Positions 63,701 to 64,000 of a DNA stretch of 64,000 nt are shown here, piece by piece. A program made the translations under genes and the position numbers. The first letter of the stretch is position 1. Each line of letters opens with the position of its first letter. Below the pieces are notes generated by a model. The model had not been told where the DNA came from. It was given only the letters and a program-made list of their open reading frames with translations, and did not search any database. This DNA is from Xanthostigma xanthostigma (taxonomy: Eukaryota; Arthropoda; Insecta; Raphidioptera; Raphidiidae): NCBI GenBank assembly GCA_963575645.1, contig OY754464.1, positions 69,352,948 through 69,416,947 on the forward strand, read 5' to 3'.

Positions 63701-64000
63701 ATAATATTAACCGCATCGGAAGGCTCTTAGTGCTTCAAAAAGCCGCCGATTTGCGAAAACATCGAAAAACTTCAATTTTTTCAATTTTTTGGAAAATATA
63801 AAAGTGTCACGGATATGCCTGAATTTACTTGACCTTATAGAAAAAAGTGCGCTGAATCGAATGAGCACAAGCGCAGAACTGTATCTCTTCTGGTTTCGAA
63901 GTTATGAGCATTTAAAGTTTGAAAATTTCAAACTCGATTATCTCCGAAACTAGACAAGATACAGAGCTGCGCCTGTGCTCATTGGATTCAGCGTGACAAA
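57704..64000 (+). repeat. Twelve-unit higher-order repeat, copy B (cut by the window edge)
   Basis: Directly follows copy A and reproduces its marks in order: units 60264, 60903 and 61543 carry the same rare combinations as 52585, 53224 and 53864. Every diagnostic variant I compared agrees. The copy is incomplete because the window ends after about ten units. Confidence 0.85.

Larger units (their letters stand above)
3321..64000 (+). repeat. 640-bp satellite DNA array (94 full units and one partial)
   Basis: Head-to-tail units can be anchored on CAGTATCGAC, at 3341, 3981, 4621, 5261 and so on to 63463. I count 94 complete units plus 538 bp of a 95th. Eighty are exactly 640 bp. Exceptions by unit start: 629 bp (12300, 15491, 17400, 40436; 11-bp deletion), 642 bp (12929, 18029, 21871, 23153, 25075; extra GA in GATACAGAG), 639 bp (11021, 32757, 37236, 52585, 60264) and 641 bp (39795; one extra G). 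Units differ mostly by single substitutions, so identity is very high by eye. Each unit has two palindromes, AT-rich linkers and one G8 tract (CAGGGGGGGGCCGACG). 640 is not divisible by three, stops occur in all frames, and no credible coding sequence exists. The array runs off the right edge. Any cellular role (heterochromatin, centromere, sex chromosome) is not shown by the sequence. Confidence 0.98.
39155..64000 (+). repeat. Array zone 3: right subfamily
   Basis: Marked by a clustered variant patch, CATCAAAAAACTTAAATT then TTTCATTTTTTTGG, in place of CATCGAAAAACTTCAATT then TTTCAATTTTTTGG. I find it in 15 units (starts 39155, 39795, 41065, 42985, 44905, 46185, 50025, 51945, 53864, 54504, 56424, 57704, 59624, 61543, 62183) and in none to the left. 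A second mark, AACCAAACGAG instead of AACCAAAGGAG, also belongs to this zone (first at about 40611). The two marks mostly sit in alternate units, giving 2- and 3-unit periodicities. Confidence 0.8.

Noticed and set aside
3321-64000. CRISPR array
   Set aside because: Repeats are contiguous 640-bp units without unique spacers, and the context is eukaryotic.
3321-64000. CENP-B box or telomeric repeat in the array
   Set aside because: No TTCGTTGGAAACGGGA-like box and no TTAGG runs are visible in the unit, so a centromere or telomere call would rest on nothing but repetition.
3321-64000. Repetitive protein gene (for example silk- or mucin-like)
   Set aside because: The 640-bp period is not a multiple of three and all frames contain stops in each unit, so a repeated protein cannot be encoded.
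3321-64000. rDNA or histone-type tandem gene cluster
   Set aside because: The unit is too short and AT-rich, contains no 5S, rRNA or histone sequence I can recognise, and carries no gene.
50025-64000. Assembly artefact as the sole explanation of the twelve-unit duplication
   Set aside because: It cannot be excluded, but other nested duplications in the array carry private differences between copies, which argues for real biology; kept as a caveat instead.

Overview
The window reads as nuclear DNA from an AT-rich arthropod, most likely an insect and possibly a lepidopteran. The support is a eukaryotic tRNA-Ile(AAT) with internal A and B boxes, a short Helitron-like element of the kind common in moths and butterflies, the 3' end of a hAT-type transposon, and no intact protein-coding gene. 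The taxonomic call is inference; no host gene is present to anchor it.

Bases 1 to about 3,320 are a mosaic of old mobile DNA. A fold-back/MITE-like element with ~200-bp inverted arms built from 40-bp repeats fills 1-866, and a degraded extra copy of its end follows. A weak transposon-tail-like segment lies near 1,010-1,112 and a Helitron-like element at about 1,209-1,557. About 1 kb without any recognisable gene comes next, then a tRNA-Ile-like gene with poly-T terminators (2,616-2,728). The right-hand piece is the 3' end of a hAT transposon on the minus strand (about 2,942-3,320). It encodes only the C-terminal dimerisation region of a transposase and is cut off on its upstream side exactly where the satellite begins.

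From 3,321 to the right edge (64,000) everything is one head-to-tail satellite array: 94 complete units plus one partial unit, counted from the anchor CAGTATCGAC. Eighty units are exactly 640 bp; the others are 629 (four), 639 (five), 641 (one) or 642 bp (five). That is 95% of the window. The array continues beyond the window, so its true length is unknown.

The satellite has structure at four scales. (1) Each unit holds two imperfect palindromes with ~60-80-bp arms, centred near unit positions 141 and 463, so a potential hairpin or cruciform recurs about every 320 bp. (2) The two palindromes and their flanks are related, so the 640-bp unit looks like a decayed dimer of a ~320-bp ancestor. (3) Linked variants show higher-order repeats: adjacent 7-unit blocks of 4,479 bp, a 12-unit (7,679 bp) block followed by its copy, 3-unit blocks, and a 4-unit module reused at several spacings. 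(4) Three zones along the array (about 3.3-19 kb, 19-37 kb, 39-64 kb) carry different diagnostic variants. No part of the array can encode a long protein: 640 is not a multiple of three and stops occur in every frame.

The parts are probably linked by history rather than by a pathway: a hAT element provided, or was invaded at, the site where a palindromic dimer unit expanded by repeated unequal exchange. If the array is transcribed, its RNA would fold into serial hairpins, which makes small-RNA production or a chromatin role the most testable ideas.
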